From contig NZ_JAPVLU010000034.1 in assembly GCF_027158205.1 (NCBI RefSeq), positions 1-64,000 on the forward strand: 64,000 nucleotides of DNA. Reading direction: 5' to 3'. This DNA comes from Streptomyces sp. H39-S7. Its GTDB lineage: Bacteria > Actinomycetota > Actinomycetes > Streptomycetales > Streptomycetaceae. Positions 17,650 through 26,139 of the stretch are shown in pieces. The number at the start of each line of letters is the position of its first letter. Positions within the stretch are counted from its first letter, which is position 1. The position numbers and the translations under genes are program-made. The notes beneath the pieces are model-generated. The model was not told the DNA's origin, made no database searches, and saw only the letters and a program-made list of their open reading frames with translations.

Positions 17650-18081
17650 ATGACTCGGCTGCAGGTGCGGCCCGTACGGCACGACCAGGGGGATGCCGAC
17701 GTGCTCGCTCTGGCCGGCGAGCTCGATCTGGACAGCGAGGCGGTCCTGGCGACCGCCGTGGCCGATATTCTCCGGGACCGGCAGGACGGCCGACCCCGGA
17801 ACGGCGATCTGCCGGCCCGGGGGAATGGCCCGTCCCGTCTGGTCCTGGACTGCGGCAGGCTCACTTTCTGCGACTCCCGCGGGCTGGGCCTGCTGCTCAC
17901 CATCCGGCAGAAGCTGCTGGACGTCGGGGATGTCCTGGTCCTGGCCGATGTCAGCCCGCAACTGCTGCGCACCCTGGAACTGACCGGTGCGGACCAGGTC
18001 CTGACGCTGGTCGACGGGGTGGACGAGGCACTGCTCCCGGTCGCACCGCGCGGGCCGCTCGCCGGTGGCGCCACCGCCTGA
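17650..18081 (+). CDS. STAS-domain anti-sigma factor antagonist
   Basis: 143 residues from ATG 17650 (GGGAGAG upstream). A single STAS fold spans the protein: VLALAGELDLDSEAVLATAV near residue 20, LVLDCGRLTFCDSRGLGLLL near residue 65-84, and a C-terminal VLTLVDGVDEALL helix. The phospho-acceptor site is the Ser in CDSRGL, where most antagonists have DSTG/DSSG. Inserted residues between the first helix and the core strand (RQDGRPRNGDLPARGNGP) lengthen it against BldG. Such proteins release sigma factors from RsbW-like kinases. Partner not identifiable; a MEDS-STAS/ATPase pair lies 5 kb away. Confidence 0.9.
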   Translation: MTRLQVRPVRHDQGDADVLALAGELDLDSEAVLATAVADILRDRQDGRPRNGDLPARGNGPSRLVLDCGRLTFCDSRGLGLLLTIRQKLLDVGDVLVLADVSPQLLRTLELTGADQVLTLVDGVDEALLPVAPRGPLAGGATA

Positions 18082-18090
18082 CGACGAAAA

Positions 18091-18120
18091 GCCGGGCCCC
18101 ACTCGTCAGTGGGACCCGGC
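18091..18120. terminator. Bidirectional terminator between STAS and helicase genes
   Basis: GCCGGGCCCCACT (18091-18103) pairs with AGTGGGACCCGGC (18108-18120), 13 bp with one C/A mismatch and a CGTC loop. AAAA precedes it and TCTTT follows nearby. Confidence 0.75.
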
Positions 18121-18167
18121 GGTCTTTCGGTGCTGCCCCGGCCGTGCTTACGGCTGACCGATGACGG

Positions 18168-19703
18168 TCAGACGGCGGTCGTACGCGGCCGGGAGGAACG
18201 ATCCGGCGCACCGGCGCGACGGGCCTGGGCCGTACGACTGCGGCGCCCACGGGTCGAGGCGGCACTGCGCTTCGCGGTCTCGGACACCGGGGCGGTGATG
18301 ACGACCGGAACGCCGGACGGGGCCTGCGCTCCGGTGATCCGCGTCAGCTCGGCCTCGCCGGAGCGGACCTGGGTCGTCTTCGGCGTGATGCCGGCGTCGG
18401 CCATCAGACGCGTCATGTCGCGGCGCTGGTTCGGCAGCACCAGCGTGACGACCACACCGGACTCCCCCGCGCGGGCGGTGCGGCCGCCGCGGTGCAGGTA
18501 GTCCTTGGGGTCGCTCGGCGGGTCGACGTTGACGACCAGGTCCAGGTTGTCCACGTGGATGCCGCGGGCGGCGACGTTGGTCGCCACCAGTACGGTCACG
18601 TGCCCGGTCTTGAACTGCTCCAGCGTCCGGTTGCGCTGCGGCTGGGACTTGCCGCCGTGCAGCGCGGCCGCCCGCACCCCGCTGGCCAGCAGCTCACGGG
18701 TGAGGATGTCCACGGCGTGCTTGGTGTCCAGGAACATCAGGACCCGGCCCTCACGGGCGGCGATCTCCGTGGTGGTGGCGCGCTTGTCGGCGCCGTGCAC
18801 GTGCAGCACGTGGTGCTCCATCGTGGTGACCGCACCGGCCGAGGGGTCCACGGAGTGGACCACCGGGTCGTGCAGGTACTGGCGCACCAGCTGGTCGACG
18901 TTGCGGTCCAGGGTGGCGGAGAACAGCATCCGCTGGCCGTCGGGGCGCACCTGGTCGAGCAGCGCGGTGACCTGCGGCATGAAGCCCATGTCGGCCATCT
19001 GGTCGGCCTCGTCGAGGACCGTGATGGCCACCCGGTCCAGCCGGCAGTCGCCCCGGTCGATGAGGTCCTTGAGGCGGCCGGGCGTCGCGACGACGACCTC
19101 GGCGCCGCCGCGCAGCACGCTGGCCTGGCGGCCGATCGACATGCCGCCGACGACGGTGGCCAGCCGCAGGTGCAGCGCGCGGGCGTACGGGGTGAGCGCG
19201 TCGGTGACCTGCTGCGCCAGCTCACGGGTGGGCACCAGGACCAGCGCGAGCGGCTGGCGGGGCTGGGCGCGCTGTTCGGCGGTGCGGCAGAGCATCGCCA
19301 GACCGAACGCGAGGGTCTTGCCGGAGCCGGTGCGGCCGCGGCCGAGGACGTCACGGCCCGCCAGCGAGTTCGGCAGTGTCGCGCCCTGGATGGGGAACGG
19401 CTCGTTCATGCCCAGGCTGGTGAGCATCTTGAGCACCTCGACCGGCATGTCCAGCGCGCCGAAGGCGGTGACGGCGGGCAGCGCCGGCGTGATGGTGACG
19501 GGCAGGGCGAACTCGCCCTGCAGCGCGGCAGGCCGGCGTCCGGAGCCGCCGGAGCGGTTCGCGGACTGCGAGCGGGAGCGGCCGGTGAACCCGGCGGTGT
19601 TCCCGGAGCCGCCGGAGGGCTTGCTGTAGGTGCCACCGTTGCCCGAGCCGCCGGTGCGGCTGCTGCGGGAGTAGGGGCTGTTCGAGCGCGTGGTGCGGTT
19701 CAT
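18168..19703 (-). CDS. DEAD-box ATP-dependent RNA helicase
   Basis: 511 residues from ATG 19703 (GAGGAAGG upstream); a longer reading to 19934 is arginine-rich and not helicase-like. After a Ser/Gly-rich basic tail (1-60), the core shows the Q motif (MNEPFPIQGATLP), motif I GRTGSGKT, Ia PTRELAQQ, Ib TPGRL, motif II DEAD, motif III SAT, then IV-VI (VLMFLDTK, ATNVAARGIHVDNL, HRGGRTARAG). The C-terminus is Arg/Ser/Ala-rich. It unwinds structured RNA, probably during cold adaptation, since a cold-shock protein gene lies directly upstream on the same strand with a terminator between. The 283-bp gap 19704-19986 contains that terminator and presumably the helicase promoter. Confidence 0.95.
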   Translation of the reverse strand: MNRTTRSNSPYSRSSRTGGSGNGGTYSKPSGGSGNTAGFTGRSRSQSANRSGGSGRRPAALQGEFALPVTITPALPAVTAFGALDMPVEVLKMLTSLGMNEPFPIQGATLPNSLAGRDVLGRGRTGSGKTLAFGLAMLCRTAEQRAQPRQPLALVLVPTRELAQQVTDALTPYARALHLRLATVVGGMSIGRQASVLRGGAEVVVATPGRLKDLIDRGDCRLDRVAITVLDEADQMADMGFMPQVTALLDQVRPDGQRMLFSATLDRNVDQLVRQYLHDPVVHSVDPSAGAVTTMEHHVLHVHGADKRATTTEIAAREGRVLMFLDTKHAVDILTRELLASGVRAAALHGGKSQPQRNRTLEQFKTGHVTVLVATNVAARGIHVDNLDLVVNVDPPSDPKDYLHRGGRTARAGESGVVVTLVLPNQRRDMTRLMADAGITPKTTQVRSGEAELTRITGAQAPSGVPVVITAPVSETAKRSAASTRGRRSRTAQARRAGAPDRSSRPRTTAV

Positions 19704-19935
19704 GCGGAACCTTCCTCGATGCGGCGCGTGTCGAGGAAGGCTCGGCGGCCGGCAGCCGCGCAAGGAATCGCAAGAACGAACCGAAGCAAATGGCGAATGC
19801 GGAGTCCGGCGCGGAATGCCGCGCGGCGAACTCCGGTGAGAACGGCGCCTACGGTGACGCGGCGGCCGGAATACCGGACCGATGAGGTCCGTGGGGTGCG
19901 AAGTGCCCGGCGCGTTTCGACGGCGTCCGGGCAAC

Positions 19936-19971
19936 AGCCAGGGCCCGCACCGTGAGGTGCGGGCCCTGGCT
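19936..19971 (-). terminator. Terminator of the cold-shock protein gene
   Basis: A perfect 16-bp stem, AGCCAGGGCCCGCACC (19936-19951) with 19956-19971, and a 4-nt loop, 15 nt after the csp stop. On the leftward transcript it is followed by TGTTGCC. Confidence 0.85.
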
Positions 19972-19986
19972 CAGCTCTTGTCAGCG

Positions 19987-20190
19987 TCAGGCGGGAACGA
20001 TGTTCTCGGCCTGCGGGCCCTTCTGGCCCTGCGTGACGTCGAAGGAGACCTTCTGGCCCTCCTGGAGCTCACGGAAACCCTGGGTGGCGATGTTCGAGTA
20101 GTGGGCGAAGACGTCAGCGCCGCCGCCGTCCTGCTCGATGAAGCCGAAGCCCTTTTCCGCGTTGAACCACTTCACGGTGCCAGTAGCCAT
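19987..20190 (-). CDS. Cold-shock protein (CspA family)
   Basis: 67 residues, a single cold-shock domain. It opens [18 protein letters not shown], containing the RNP1-type KGFGFI, and carries RNP2 as DVFAHY. GAGGAG precedes ATG 20190. The protein binds single-stranded RNA and DNA and acts as an RNA chaperone. The gene has its own strong terminator. Upstream lies an unusually AT-rich 260-bp gap with a Rho-independent-type hairpin at 20280-20318, which is either the end of the MFS transcript or part of the csp leader. Confidence 0.97.
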   Translation of the reverse strand: MATGTVKWFNAEKGFGFIEQDGGGADVFAHYSNIATQGFRELQEGQKVSFDVTQGQKGPQAENIVPA

Positions 20191-20279
20191 GTCAAATCTC
20201 CTCTGATAGGGGGCACAGCCGGAATACGCACTTCACGTGTTCCGCGTCGCCGCAATGAGCCCATCCGGAGATGACCGGA

Positions 20280-20318
20280 AAAACAAAATGCACCTGAGGG
20301 ATGTAACCGTCAGGTGCA
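20280..20318 (-). terminator. Hairpin plus T-run upstream of csp
   Basis: On the leftward strand TGCACCTGA (20310-20318) pairs with its 9-bp complement at 20289-20297 across a 12-nt loop and is followed at once by TTTTGTTTTT. This is a classical intrinsic terminator, rare in such GC-rich DNA. It lies about 135 nt past the MFS stop and 90 nt before the csp start, so it either ends the MFS message or attenuates csp. The rest of 20319-20451 is AT-rich with no gene. Confidence 0.75.
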
Positions 20319-20451
20319 CACAAAGTTTCATGGGTACCACAACTGCAACTGAGATCTACGATAGCACGTGACCCGCGTCCGTGTCGGACGCGGGCGTTCC
20401 GGCGGCGCGCCCGGGCGTGTGGCGCACCGCCGTGAAGGCCTGAATCCCGGG

Positions 20452-21924
20452 TCACGCCCGCCGGGCGCCGCGCAGGAACAGGGCCGCCAGGATCGCGCCG
20501 ACGAGCACGAGGGCCGCGTTCACCAGGACCGCGTTCCCGATGCCGTCCAGTACGGCGCCGGTCCCGGACGAGACGGTGATCCCGGCGGTGGCGATCGCGC
20601 TCATGATGGGGGCGCCCATGGTGATGCCGACCTGCTGGGTCATGGTGGCCAGGCCCGTCGCCATGCCCTGCTCGGCGTCGGGGATGCCGGAGGTGGCGGT
20701 CACCATGAAGCCGACGATCACCAGCATGTTGCCGATCCCGCCGAGGAAGGTGCCTGCCAGCAGCAGTGCCATCCAGCCGCGGTCGTCGCCCAGGGCGACC
20801 AGCGCCACCGTCGCGACGGCCTGGACGGCACCGCCGGTCACCAGGGTGGCCCGGGTGCCGATCCGGCCGATCACCCGGGCCGCGACCAGACCGCCGGCGA
20901 CGGTGCCCAGACCCAGCACGCCGAAGGACAGGCCTGCCGCCAGCGGGGAGAAGCCGAGCACCTTCTGCAGGTAGAGGGTCAGCAGGAAGACCAGCGAGGT
21001 CTCGGTGACGAAGGCGATGAGGCCCGCGACGTTGCCCCAGATCACGGTGGGGCGCCGCAGCATCGCCACCGGCACCAGGGGCGCGGACGCGCTCTTCTCG
21101 ACGACGTAGAACACGACGAGCAGCGCGGCTCCGGTCACGAGGGACGCCAGGGCCAGCGGATCCCCCCAGCCCTTCTCCCCCGCGGTGGTCAGGCCCAGGA
21201 CCAGGGCGAGCAGGCCGAGGGTGACCGCGATGGCGCCGGGTACGTCCAGCCGCGGGCGGACCGCGGGCCGGCTCTCCTTGATCACCAGCGGGGCCACGAT
21301 CAGCACGGCGGCCGCGACCGGCACGTTGACGAAGAACGCCCAGCGCCAGGAGAGCAGGTCGGTCAGCACACCGCCGAGGACCGCCCCGGCGGTGAAGCCG
21401 GCCGACATCAGGGCGCCGTTGAGGCCGAGCGCCTTGTCCCGCAGCGGGCCCTCGGGAAAGGACGAGGTCAGCAGCGACAGTCCGGCCGGGGTGACGGCCG
21501 CGGTCGCGAGACCCTGGGCGACCCGGGCGGCCAGCAGCATCGCCGGGTCGACCGCGAGCCCGCCCACGAGCGACGAGATCCCCAGCACCGCCAGTCCGGC
21601 GAGGAAGAGCCTGCGGCGGCCGACGATGTCGGCGATCCGGCCGAACAGCAGGGTGAACCCCGCGGCGGCCAGCGCGAACGACGTACCGATCCACTGCAGG
21701 TCCGCCAGCGGGAATCCGAGCCCCTGGCCGACCACCGGGAGGGCCACATTGAGGATCGAGAAGTCCACGGCCAGCATGAACTGCGCGACCAGCAGCACCA
21801 CCAGGACCAGCCGCAGCCGGCCCGTCATCCGCTCGGGCGCGGGCTCCCGCACGGACTCCCGCACGGTTGGCCCTTCGACGGCCGGCGCCTCAACGCCGGG
21901 CGGCACCCCTTCAACAATCGCCAT
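20452..21924 (-). CDS. DHA2-type MFS drug/H+ antiporter
   Basis: 490 residues from ATG 21924. Fourteen hydrophobic segments are visible. Motif A appears as FGRIADIVGRRRLFLAG, motif D1 as AVDFSILNVALPVVGQGLG, and motif C as GLNGALMSAGFTAGAVLGG, the antiporter signature. The N-terminal 35 residues are cytoplasmic and acidic/proline-rich. DHA2 pumps expel drugs or toxic metabolites using the proton gradient. No adjacent TetR or MarR gene is present to suggest the inducer. Substrate unknown. Confidence 0.93.
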   Translation of the reverse strand: MAIVEGVPPGVEAPAVEGPTVRESVREPAPERMTGRLRLVLVVLLVAQFMLAVDFSILNVALPVVGQGLGFPLADLQWIGTSFALAAAGFTLLFGRIADIVGRRRLFLAGLAVLGISSLVGGLAVDPAMLLAARVAQGLATAAVTPAGLSLLTSSFPEGPLRDKALGLNGALMSAGFTAGAVLGGVLTDLLSWRWAFFVNVPVAAAVLIVAPLVIKESRPAVRPRLDVPGAIAVTLGLLALVLGLTTAGEKGWGDPLALASLVTGAALLVVFYVVEKSASAPLVPVAMLRRPTVIWGNVAGLIAFVTETSLVFLLTLYLQKVLGFSPLAAGLSFGVLGLGTVAGGLVAARVIGRIGTRATLVTGGAVQAVATVALVALGDDRGWMALLLAGTFLGGIGNMLVIVGFMVTATSGIPDAEQGMATGLATMTQQVGITMGAPIMSAIATAGITVSSGTGAVLDGIGNAVLVNAALVLVGAILAALFLRGARRA

Positions 21925-22198
21925 CGTCCCGTTCCTTCCGGATACCGGACCCGCCGCGCCGATCGCGCCGCGGGCTCCCGGAAGGAATACTTCGCCTCCC
22001 TGCGGAGCCGACCCAGCCCCCTGTGCCGCGTACGCACCCGGCTCGTACCAGCGCCGTTCCTCCTACTGGCAGGGTCTGGATCGGCCACCCCGGATCCACC
22101 CCGGTCGCAGGATGCGCAAGGCCCGGGCGTGGGGCCTGCTGCGGTGGTAAGGCGTTCCGTGGCTGTACGGCGCGGTCAGCCTTCCCGCAGCGGTACGT

Positions 22199-22218
22199 CC
22201 CCCGAACGGGGGTATACG
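22199..22218 (+). promoter_or_regulatory. GC-tract palindrome next to a -10-like hexamer
   Basis: CCCCCG-AA-CGGGGG (22199-22212) is followed at once by TATACG (22213-22218). It lies 92 nt upstream of the 43-aa ORF, within the otherwise featureless gap 21925-22309. The G/C-tract form recalls CsoR-type metal-sensor operators, but that is only resemblance. Confidence 0.3.
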
Positions 22219-22309
22219 GCTCGAAGAGAAGCCCGGACCGCACGACCGGCGGTTAACCTGGCGCCTCCTGATGTACAGCGCACCTACGCCGACAGGGAGG
22301 ACGAAGATC

Positions 22310-22441
22310 ATGCCCGGCACCACCAGCGGCCCGAGCCAGTCCGCCGACAGTCCCCAGCAGAAGCCCGCGCCCGTGCCCGTCCAGCGCTCCGACTCCGCCC
22401 AGTCGGCGCACCGCCGCTTCATGCAGCGCTCGAAGTGGTAG
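22310..22441 (+). CDS. Small hypothetical protein, 43 aa
   Basis: ATG 22310 follows GGGAGG by 9-10 nt and opens a 43-codon frame ending at TAG 22441. The peptide is Ser/Gln/Pro-rich at first (PSQSADSPQQKPAPVPVQRS) and ends in a basic, aromatic tail (SAHRRFMQRSKW). Third positions are mostly G or C. No signal peptide or known motif. It sits alone between two promoters; the following 284 bp to 22725 hold no gene. Supported by the ribosome-binding site and codon bias only. Confidence 0.5.
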   Translation: MPGTTSGPSQSADSPQQKPAPVPVQRSDSAQSAHRRFMQRSKW

Positions 22442-22725
22442 TGCGCGACGGCAGGACAGGACGCAGGACTCCGCGCTGACCCGCGCCGTCCACCGGTGAC
22501 CGCTCACCGCTCGTTCGCCGGCATCTCGATCTCGACCATCTCGACGAACGGTCAGATCTGATCACGCGATGGCCTATCGCGAGCCTTCCTGACCTTGAGA
22601 AGGCAACTTTTGCACGCCATTGCCCAGTTCGGTCGGTCCATGCCGCGCCTGGATGCAGACTCGCTAGTTTTGGCACGACTCCGGCCCGCGGGAAGAGAGG
22701 ATCGGAGCGCAGAAAGCGAGGGCCG

Positions 22726-23613
22726 ATGCCTGCTTGGGATGACATCCATCCCGCCACAATCTCCGTGCAACGCACGAGATCCGGCGACCACTGCTTCGTC
22801 AGCTACGACGATGACGAGTCGAACTGGGATGTGCTCACCACCTTCGCCTGGACAGGTCTCGCCCGCGGCGAGAAGGTCATGGTCTTCGCCGCCCCCCAGG
22901 TGAGTGAGGACGAGCTGCTGTCCCGACTGGAGGCCGACAGCCCCTTGACGGCCGGCGTCAGTGCCCGCGGCCAGCTGGTGCTGACCAGCATGCGGTCGCT
23001 GATCCGCCCCCACCGAGCTTTCACCCCCGAGCGGCAGTGGCAGCGGATCTGCGAGGAGACCGCCCTCGCCGGCCGGCAGGGGTACACCGGGTTGCGCACC
23101 TTCATCGACATGCACTGGGTACGGGACCTGGGCGCCGATCTGAACGTGATGATGCAGCGGGAGTGCCACGCCGAGCACCTGTTCACGGGTGGCTCCTACA
23201 GCGAGATCTGCGCCTACGACCGGCGTTGGTTCGACGACGACGTGCTGGCGCAGATGTGCCGGGCACACCCCGTCAACCTGCTCACCCGGCTCGGCGAACT
23301 GCGGGCGGTGCACGGCGACGGCTCGCTGCGGCTGATCGGCGAGGCGGATCTCGCCACCGGCGCGCAGTTCGGGGCAGCCGTCGGCGGCGCGCTCGCGCGC
23401 ACCGCGGGCTCCCGGGAACTCGTGCTGGATCTGACGGAGTTGAGCTTCCTCAGCGTCCGGTGCGCCGACGACCTTCTGCGCCTGGTCGGCGCCGCCGACG
23501 GCCACGACCGTGTCGAGGTCCGCTGCGAGGCCGGCCAGCTCCGCGTACTGCGCGCCCTGGGCGAGTACGCCCCGGGCCGGCTGGTGCTGACCGGGGCGGG
23601 GCGCCGATGCTGA
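22726..23613 (+). CDS. MEDS-domain / STAS-domain regulator
   Basis: 295 residues. The N-terminal about 190 residues are a MEDS (DcmR-type sensory) domain: HCFVSYDDDESNWDVLTTFA, GLARGEKVMVFAA, FTPERQWQRICEETALAGRQ, LRTFIDMHWVRD and a conserved CAYDRRWF. The last about 95 residues are a STAS domain (SLRLIGEADLATGAQFG, LVLDLTELSFLSVRCADDLL) in which the usual phospho-Ser position is SVRCAD. Combined MEDS-STAS proteins are anti-sigma antagonists that may respond to small molecules. The stop overlaps the start of an RsbW-like ATPase gene by seven bases, making a two-gene partner-switching unit. Confidence 0.9.
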   Translation: MPAWDDIHPATISVQRTRSGDHCFVSYDDDESNWDVLTTFAWTGLARGEKVMVFAAPQVSEDELLSRLEADSPLTAGVSARGQLVLTSMRSLIRPHRAFTPERQWQRICEETALAGRQGYTGLRTFIDMHWVRDLGADLNVMMQRECHAEHLFTGGSYSEICAYDRRWFDDDVLAQMCRAHPVNLLTRLGELRAVHGDGSLRLIGEADLATGAQFGAAVGGALARTAGSRELVLDLTELSFLSVRCADDLLRLVGAADGHDRVEVRCEAGQLRVLRALGEYAPGRLVLTGAGRRC

Positions 23614-24032
23614 CCGACCCGGCCGGCAGCCGCGCCGGCGAACCGGCGGAGTGCCTGCTGCAGGTCGCGTTCACCGGCGAGGACCTGCCGCGGCTGCGGG
23701 TCCTCATCGACCAGCGCGCCTCCCTGGCGGGACTGTCGGGACCGCGCCGCGGCGAGTTCGTCCTCGTCATGGACGCGCTCGCCTCGAACGTGGTGGAGCA
23801 CGCCGGCGGGGACGGGGCCCTGGCGCTGACCAGGGTCGGCGACGAACTGGAGTGCCGCATCAGCGATTCCGGCCCCGGCTTCTCCGCGGACGTCATCCCC
23901 GAGCTGGCGCCCGGGATCGACGGCGGCCCGGCCGGACGCGGACTGTGGCTCACCCGCCTGCTCTGCGACCGGCTGGTGATCGCCGCGGCCTCCCCGGGCG
24001 CCGTCGTGACCTTCGCGATGCGATTGACCTGA
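23607..24032 (+). CDS. RsbW-like anti-sigma factor / HATPase_c_2 protein
   Basis: 141 residues from ATG 23607, inside the end of the MEDS-STAS gene. The GHKL ATPase fold is recognisable: the N box FVLVMDALASNVVEHAGGDG (Glu and Asn for Mg-ATP), G1 as CRISDSGPGFS, and G2 as GGPAGRGLWLTRLLCD. These serine kinases bind a sigma factor or phosphorylate a STAS partner; here the partner is almost certainly the overlapping upstream gene. The expected sigma factor gene is not adjacent. Confidence 0.9.
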   Translation: MLTDPAGSRAGEPAECLLQVAFTGEDLPRLRVLIDQRASLAGLSGPRRGEFVLVMDALASNVVEHAGGDGALALTRVGDELECRISDSGPGFSADVIPELAPGIDGGPAGRGLWLTRLLCDRLVIAAASPGAVVTFAMRLT

Positions 24033-24071
24033 GGAGGACGGCCCGTCGCACCGCGGCACGGCCGACGGGGT

Positions 24072-25562
24072 CTACAGGGCCACAGCGGCCGGCTCCAGGG
24101 CCAGCTCACGGACCACGGCCATGTCACTGAACGGGAGCAGTTCGTCCCCGACGATCTGGAACGGCTCGCTGCCCTTGCCCGCAACGAGCACGACGTCCTC
24201 GGGACCCGCGACCGACAGGGCGTAGCGGATCGCGTCCCGGCGGTCGGTGATGCGCTGGAACGGGATCCCGCTGTGCACCAGGCCCGGGGCGATCTGGTCC
24301 AGGATCTGTTCGGGGTCCTCGTAGCGGGGGTTGTCCGAGGTGAGGACGCACAGGTCGGAGAGTTCGCCGGCGATGGTGCCCATGGCGACGCGCTTGGTGA
24401 TGTCCCGGTCTCCGCCGCAGCCGAAGACGGTGATGACCCGGCCGGTGGCGAAGGAGCGGATGGTGCTGAGGACCTTCTCCAGCGAATCCGGGGAGTGTGC
24501 GTAGTCCACGATCACGCAGGAGCCCTGCGGGGTGTCGTAGCGCTCGAAGCGGCCGGGGGTCGGCGGCATCCGGTCGAGAGCGTCGACGAGTCCTTGCAGT
24601 TCGTGGCCGAGCAGGTGGCACGCTGCCACGGTGGCCAGCGCGTTCGCCACCGAGAAGCGGCCGGGCACCGGGATCGAGGCCGGGTACTCGCGGCCGGCGT
24701 GGTGCAGCGTGAAGCGGCTGCCCGCCGCGTCCACGACCAGGTCGGTGGCGCGGTAGTCCGCCGGCACGTCCAGGGCGTACGTCGTCACCGCGTCCGGCAT
24801 CAGCGCGATGATCTCCGCGCTGACCGGGTCGTCGGCGTTGACGACCGCACGCCGGCACAGGCCGCGGAACAGCCGCATCTTGGCGTTCTTGTAGTGCTCC
24901 ATCGTCCCGTGGTCGTCCAGGTGGTCCTGGGTCAGGTTGGTGAAGACACCGACGTCGATGAAGACGCCCTCGACCCGGCTCTGCAGCAGACCCATCGAGG
25001 TCGCTTCCAGCACGACACTGGGCGTCCCGCGGTCTCGCATGTGGCCGAGCAGGTACTGCAGGTCAGGCGCCTCCGGGGTGCTCAGCACCGACCTCGGCAT
25101 CGGGATCTTCTCGGCGCCGATGCGGCTGCCCGAGGTGCCGATGACACCGACCTTCACGCCCTCGGCGATCCGCAGGACCGCCTCGACCATGTACGAGACC
25201 GACGTCTTGCCGTTGGTTCCGGTGATGGCCACGACGTCCATCCCGCGGCCCGGCTCGCCGTAGTAGCGGGACGCGACGGCCGCGGCCACCGCCCGGATGT
25301 CGGTCACCCGGACCACGCTGACCTCTTCGGGCAGGCCCGTGAGGTGCGGGGCGTCCCCCTCGGCCAGTACCGCGACAGCGCCCAGCTCCACGGCCTTCCC
25401 GATCAGCTCGGGGCCGCCGTCCTCGTGGCCCGGTACGGCGATGTACAGCGAGCCGGGCACCACGCGGTGGGCGTCGAAGCTCATTCCCGCGGTGATCGGC
25501 GTGGCCAGGTCGCCCTGGAGTACGCGGTGGTCGTGCCCGTCGAGCAGTGCACTGAGTTTCAC
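24072..25562 (-). CDS. murE: UDP-MurNAc-tripeptide synthetase (MurE), isolated copy
   Basis: 496 residues. The start is GTG 25562 with GAGGGG 6 nt upstream (MKLSALLDGHDHR); longer readings are proline/arginine-rich. MurE adds diaminopimelate to UDP-MurNAc-L-Ala-D-Glu in the cytoplasm. Seen: ATP loop TGTNGKTS near residue 115, STPEAPDL, FTNLTQDHLDDHGTMEHY with the carbamylated-Lys segment NAKMRLF, YAHSPDSLEKVL, and the DAP-selective SDNPRYEDP near 410. It stands outside any division/cell-wall cluster, beside anti-sigma and GNAT genes, so it is probably a second MurE or a specialised paralogue rather than the housekeeping copy. Confidence 0.9.
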   Translation of the reverse strand: MKLSALLDGHDHRVLQGDLATPITAGMSFDAHRVVPGSLYIAVPGHEDGGPELIGKAVELGAVAVLAEGDAPHLTGLPEEVSVVRVTDIRAVAAAVASRYYGEPGRGMDVVAITGTNGKTSVSYMVEAVLRIAEGVKVGVIGTSGSRIGAEKIPMPRSVLSTPEAPDLQYLLGHMRDRGTPSVVLEATSMGLLQSRVEGVFIDVGVFTNLTQDHLDDHGTMEHYKNAKMRLFRGLCRRAVVNADDPVSAEIIALMPDAVTTYALDVPADYRATDLVVDAAGSRFTLHHAGREYPASIPVPGRFSVANALATVAACHLLGHELQGLVDALDRMPPTPGRFERYDTPQGSCVIVDYAHSPDSLEKVLSTIRSFATGRVITVFGCGGDRDITKRVAMGTIAGELSDLCVLTSDNPRYEDPEQILDQIAPGLVHSGIPFQRITDRRDAIRYALSVAGPEDVVLVAGKGSEPFQIVGDELLPFSDMAVVRELALEPAAVAL

Positions 25563-26139
25563 AACTATCCCCTCGGAAGCGGCCGGTGGTGCACTGCGGT
25601 GGCCCGGCCTGGCGGCAGGGGTGAGGGCAGACCGGGTACCGCGCTGTTGACCATGGCCCGGCGGCCCGGCACCGGTCGTCCGGTGCCCGGCTGTCGGGGA
25701 TCGTGCTGTCGGCCGGGTGCGGTCCCGTCGGCGCAGTGCGGTGCACAGGCGACGCGGAGGCCGGGGCACCGGCGGTGGGGCGCGTGAAGGCGGGCGGTCC
25801 CCACAGGGGGAGATCTGCGTGCGGACCGAAGGGCCGGATCGGCCGAGGACCGCTACCTGTCACTGCGCAACGACTGCGGCGTGCGTCCGGACCGGCTCAG
25901 GACCCGTGCGGGTCGGCCGAGATCCGGGCGGCAGCACTCTCTGGTCCGGCCGCGGACAGTCGGTTACAGGTGATGCGTACAGGTGGTCGGGCGGAGCAGG
26001 GACCTGCCCGACACCACTTCAGTGTACGTCCGACCCCGATGTAGACCACCACGGTGCCTAAAGGGGACATTTCACACCAGGTATGGCGCGGCGAAGCGGC
26101 CCGGCAGGGCGCCCGAGGGGCGTCACGCGGCGCGGTCCC
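25563..26139. other. 577-bp gap upstream of murE with one hairpin
   Basis: No convincing gene is seen on either strand. GGTCGGGC (25985-25992) can pair with GCCCGA plus CC (26006-26015), a likely terminator for the leftward GNAT gene. The segment 26010-26090 is more AT-rich than its surroundings (CCTAAAGGGGACATTTC) and is the probable murE promoter area, which would give murE a long leader of several hundred bases. Confidence 0.4.

Noticed and set aside
25563-25863. Leftward extension or separate gene upstream of murE
   Set aside because: Pro/Arg/Ser-rich translation without motifs; the GTG at 25562 with GAGGGG fits the MurE N-terminus.
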